A stretch of DNA of 64,000 nucleotides, from the NCBI GenBank assembly GCA_913061075.1, contig CAJXSK010000008.1:37678-101677 (forward strand), read 5' to 3'. Positions 62,487 to 64,000 of this stretch are shown in pieces; position 1 is the stretch's first letter; each line of letters begins with the position of its first letter. Position numbers and translations under genes: made by a program. The notes beneath the pieces were generated by a model, which saw nothing but the letters and a program-made list of their open reading frames with translations, had not been told where the DNA came from and searched no databases. This DNA is from an uncultured Piscirickettsiaceae bacterium. Lineage in GTDB: Bacteria; Pseudomonadota; Gammaproteobacteria; Methylococcales; Cycloclasticaceae.

Positions 62487-63905
62487 ATGACAGTACGTAC
62501 AAGATTTGCACCTAGCCCAACTGGTTACCTTCACGTTGGGGGCGCAAGAACGGCCTTGTTTTCATGGCTCTATGCAAAAAAAACGAGTGGGCAGTTTATT
62601 TTACGTATTGAAGATACAGACAGGGAACGTTCTACCGATGAGTCTGTAAAAGCCATTTTTGATGGCATGGAATGGCTGGGTTTATCGCATGATGAAGGGC
62701 CATTCTTCCAAACGGATCGTATTCCACGCTATCTAGAAATTATCCAACAATTACTTGACCAAGGTGATGCTTACCATTGTTATTGTAGTGCAGAAGAGGT
62801 GGAAGCCGTGCGAGAAGAGCAACGCGCCAATAAGCAAAAACCGCGTTATAGCGGTAAATGTCGCCATCGTACCGATAGTGTTGATGGTGTTAGCCCTGTG
62901 GTGCGTTTTAAAAACCCAGAGCAAGGCCAAGTGGTGTTTGATGACCTTGTACGGGGGGAAATATCTATCAGCAATGAAGAGCTTGATGATTTAATTATCG
63001 CTCGTTCGGATGGTACGCCTACCTACAATTTAACGGTGGTAGTGGATGATCTGGATATGAATATGTCACATATTATTCGTGGTGATGACCATATCAATAA
63101 TACACCACGTCAAATTAATATCATGAAAGCATTAGGCGCAGAACAGCCCAAATTTGCTCATGTGCCAATGATATTAGGTGATGATGGCGCACGCTTGTCA
63201 AAAAGACACGGTGCGGTGAGTGTTATGCAATACCGTGATGACGGGTACTTACCTGAAGCGTTATTAAATTACTTGGTTCGCTTAGGTTGGTCGCATGGAG
63301 ATAAAGAATTATTTAGCCGCGAAGAAATGATTGAGTTGTTTGATATATCAGATGTGAACAAAACAGCATCTGCATTCAATACAGAAAAACTTCAATGGAT
63401 AAATCAGCAATATATTATGAGTGCTGATCCAGCCAGTTTAGTTGAACCGTTAACGTTCCAATTAAATGCCTTGGGTTGCGATGTGTTTAATGGCCCAGAC
63501 GTACTAGAGCTGGTGAAGACACAGCAAGAGCGTGCAAAAACATTAAAAGAAATGGCTGAAAAAAGTTTATTGTTCTATAACGATTACGATGAGTTCGATG
63601 AAAAGGCAGCAAAAAAGAACTTGAAAGCCGTGGCAGTTGAACCACTTAATATCATGTTGGGTAAGTTTCAACAATTACCTGAATGGTCTAAAGAAGCGTT
63701 GCACCAGGTTATTATAGAGACAGCAGAAACCTTAGATGTAAAGCTTGGGAAGGTCGCGCAACCACTAAGAGTTTCATTAACAGGAACGTCTGTGTCACCA
63801 TCACTTGATGCAACATTGTTCTTAATGGGGCGCGAAACGTGTCTTCGAAACATTCAAAGAGGCATAGATTTCATAAATAATAAAATAAGTGCGCAAGAAG
63901 GCTAG
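62487..63905 (+). CDS. gltX: Glutamyl-tRNA synthetase
   Basis: Class I synthetase charging tRNA-Glu. The 472 residues have the HIGH-like motif [15 protein letters not shown] near residue 9, KMSKS-like [12 protein letters not shown], and a C-terminal anticodon-binding domain. Length is normal (E. coli 471). CysCys-type zinc residues are present ([16 protein letters not shown]). It lies 60 bp after the Cys-rich gene. Confidence 0.98.
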   Translation: MTVRTRFAPSPTGYLHVGGARTALFSWLYAKKTSGQFILRIEDTDRERSTDESVKAIFDGMEWLGLSHDEGPFFQTDRIPRYLEIIQQLLDQGDAYHCYCSAEEVEAVREEQRANKQKPRYSGKCRHRTDSVDGVSPVVRFKNPEQGQVVFDDLVRGEISISNEELDDLIIARSDGTPTYNLTVVVDDLDMNMSHIIRGDDHINNTPRQINIMKALGAEQPKFAHVPMILGDDGARLSKRHGAVSVMQYRDDGYLPEALLNYLVRLGWSHGDKELFSREEMIELFDISDVNKTASAFNTEKLQWINQQYIMSADPASLVEPLTFQLNALGCDVFNGPDVLELVKTQQERAKTLKEMAEKSLLFYNDYDEFDEKAAKKNLKAVAVEPLNIMLGKFQQLPEWSKEALHQVIIETAETLDVKLGKVAQPLRVSLTGTSVSPSLDATLFLMGRETCLRNIQRGIDFINNKISAQEG

Positions 63906-63931
63906 ACGCTATGTGTATCGTTCAGTATAAT
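63903..63931 (+). promoter_or_regulatory. Promoter for the tRNA-Ala gene
   Basis: TAGACG (63903-63908), a 17 bp spacer and TATAAT (63926-63931). The start would fall about 10 bp before the tRNA at 63948. Confidence 0.65.
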
Positions 63932-63947
63932 TCGCGTCCTGCCAAGA

Positions 63948-64000
63948 GGGGCCATAGCTCAGCTGGGAGAGCGCAACACTGGCAGTGTTGAGGTCAGCGG
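63948..64000 (+). tRNA. tRNA-Ala (anticodon GGC), cut by the window end
   Basis: The acceptor arm begins GGGGCCA, the D-arm is GCTCAGCTGGGAGAGC, and the anticodon stem-loop centres on GGC. The T-arm and 3' acceptor strand lie beyond the window, so only 53 nt are seen. Confidence 0.9.

Overview
The window looks like chromosome of a low-GC, probably marine gammaproteobacterium. The base composition is AT-rich, and many gene orders are classic gammaproteobacterial blocks: ffh-rpsP-rimM-trmD-rplS, xerD-dsbC, recA-recX-alaS-lysC-csrA-tRNA-Ser-tRNA-Arg, tig-clpP-clpX-lon-hupB-ppiD and mltD/methyltransferase-rnhA-dnaQ. The combination of a B12-dependent ribonucleotide reductase, lysC between alaS and csrA, and many envelope transporters would fit a Piscirickettsiaceae/Thiotrichales-type organism such as Cycloclasticus or Methylophaga. 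That assignment is inference from recall, not a database result.

Layout. 1-15.7 kb is core housekeeping: a minus-strand ypjD at the left edge, signal recognition and ribosome/tRNA modification genes, XerD, DsbC, MutS, PncC, the recA block, aspartokinase, CsrA and two tRNAs closed by a strong terminator. 15.9-18.9 kb holds a split adenosylcobalamin-dependent ribonucleotide reductase (NrdJa/NrdJb) behind two NrdR-box-like palindromes spaced 31 bp apart. 18.9-23.0 kb is the accessory part. It has three integron gene cassettes with boundary-matched attC sites and no integrase in the window, then a patchwork of diverged repeats with a transposase remnant, an Old Yellow Enzyme-family reductase, and another copy of the same repeat. 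23-34 kb carries envelope and transport genes: a TonB-dependent receptor, a PlsB-like acyltransferase, EamA and YdcZ-type transporters, a PqiA-like protein, a parvulin, an AbgT transporter, a HupE/UreJ-type protein with an anchor partner, and a trypsin-like protease with an unusual insertion. 34-39 kb has ethanolamine ammonia-lyase (EutBC) converging on the ferrous-iron uptake operon feoABC with a Fur box. 40-48.7 kb is the proteostasis block (trigger factor, ClpP, ClpX, Lon, HU, PpiD) with tRNA-Leu, tRNA-Val and tRNA-Asp. 48.7-57.4 kb holds a dicarboxylate/amino-acid symporter and a peptide-type ABC transporter operon with serB embedded. 57.4-64 kb has MltD, a methyltransferase, RNase HI, DnaQ, an exported rhodanese, an unrecognised eight-cysteine protein, GltX and the start of a tRNA-Ala.

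Connections. Two enzymes here depend on adenosylcobalamin (NrdJ and EutBC), so the cell must make or import B12. ClpXP, Lon and trigger factor form one protein quality-control neighbourhood, and lon has a heat-shock-like promoter next to a perfect palindrome. The most unusual observations are a ribosomal protein L19 with a fused helix-hairpin-helix domain, the integrase-less cassette array whose third attC is cut off by a repeat, the trypsin-like protease with a roughly 105-residue charged insertion between catalytic His and Asp, and the eight-cysteine protein beside the exported rhodanese. I found no CRISPR array, rRNA, prophage or recognisable defence system.
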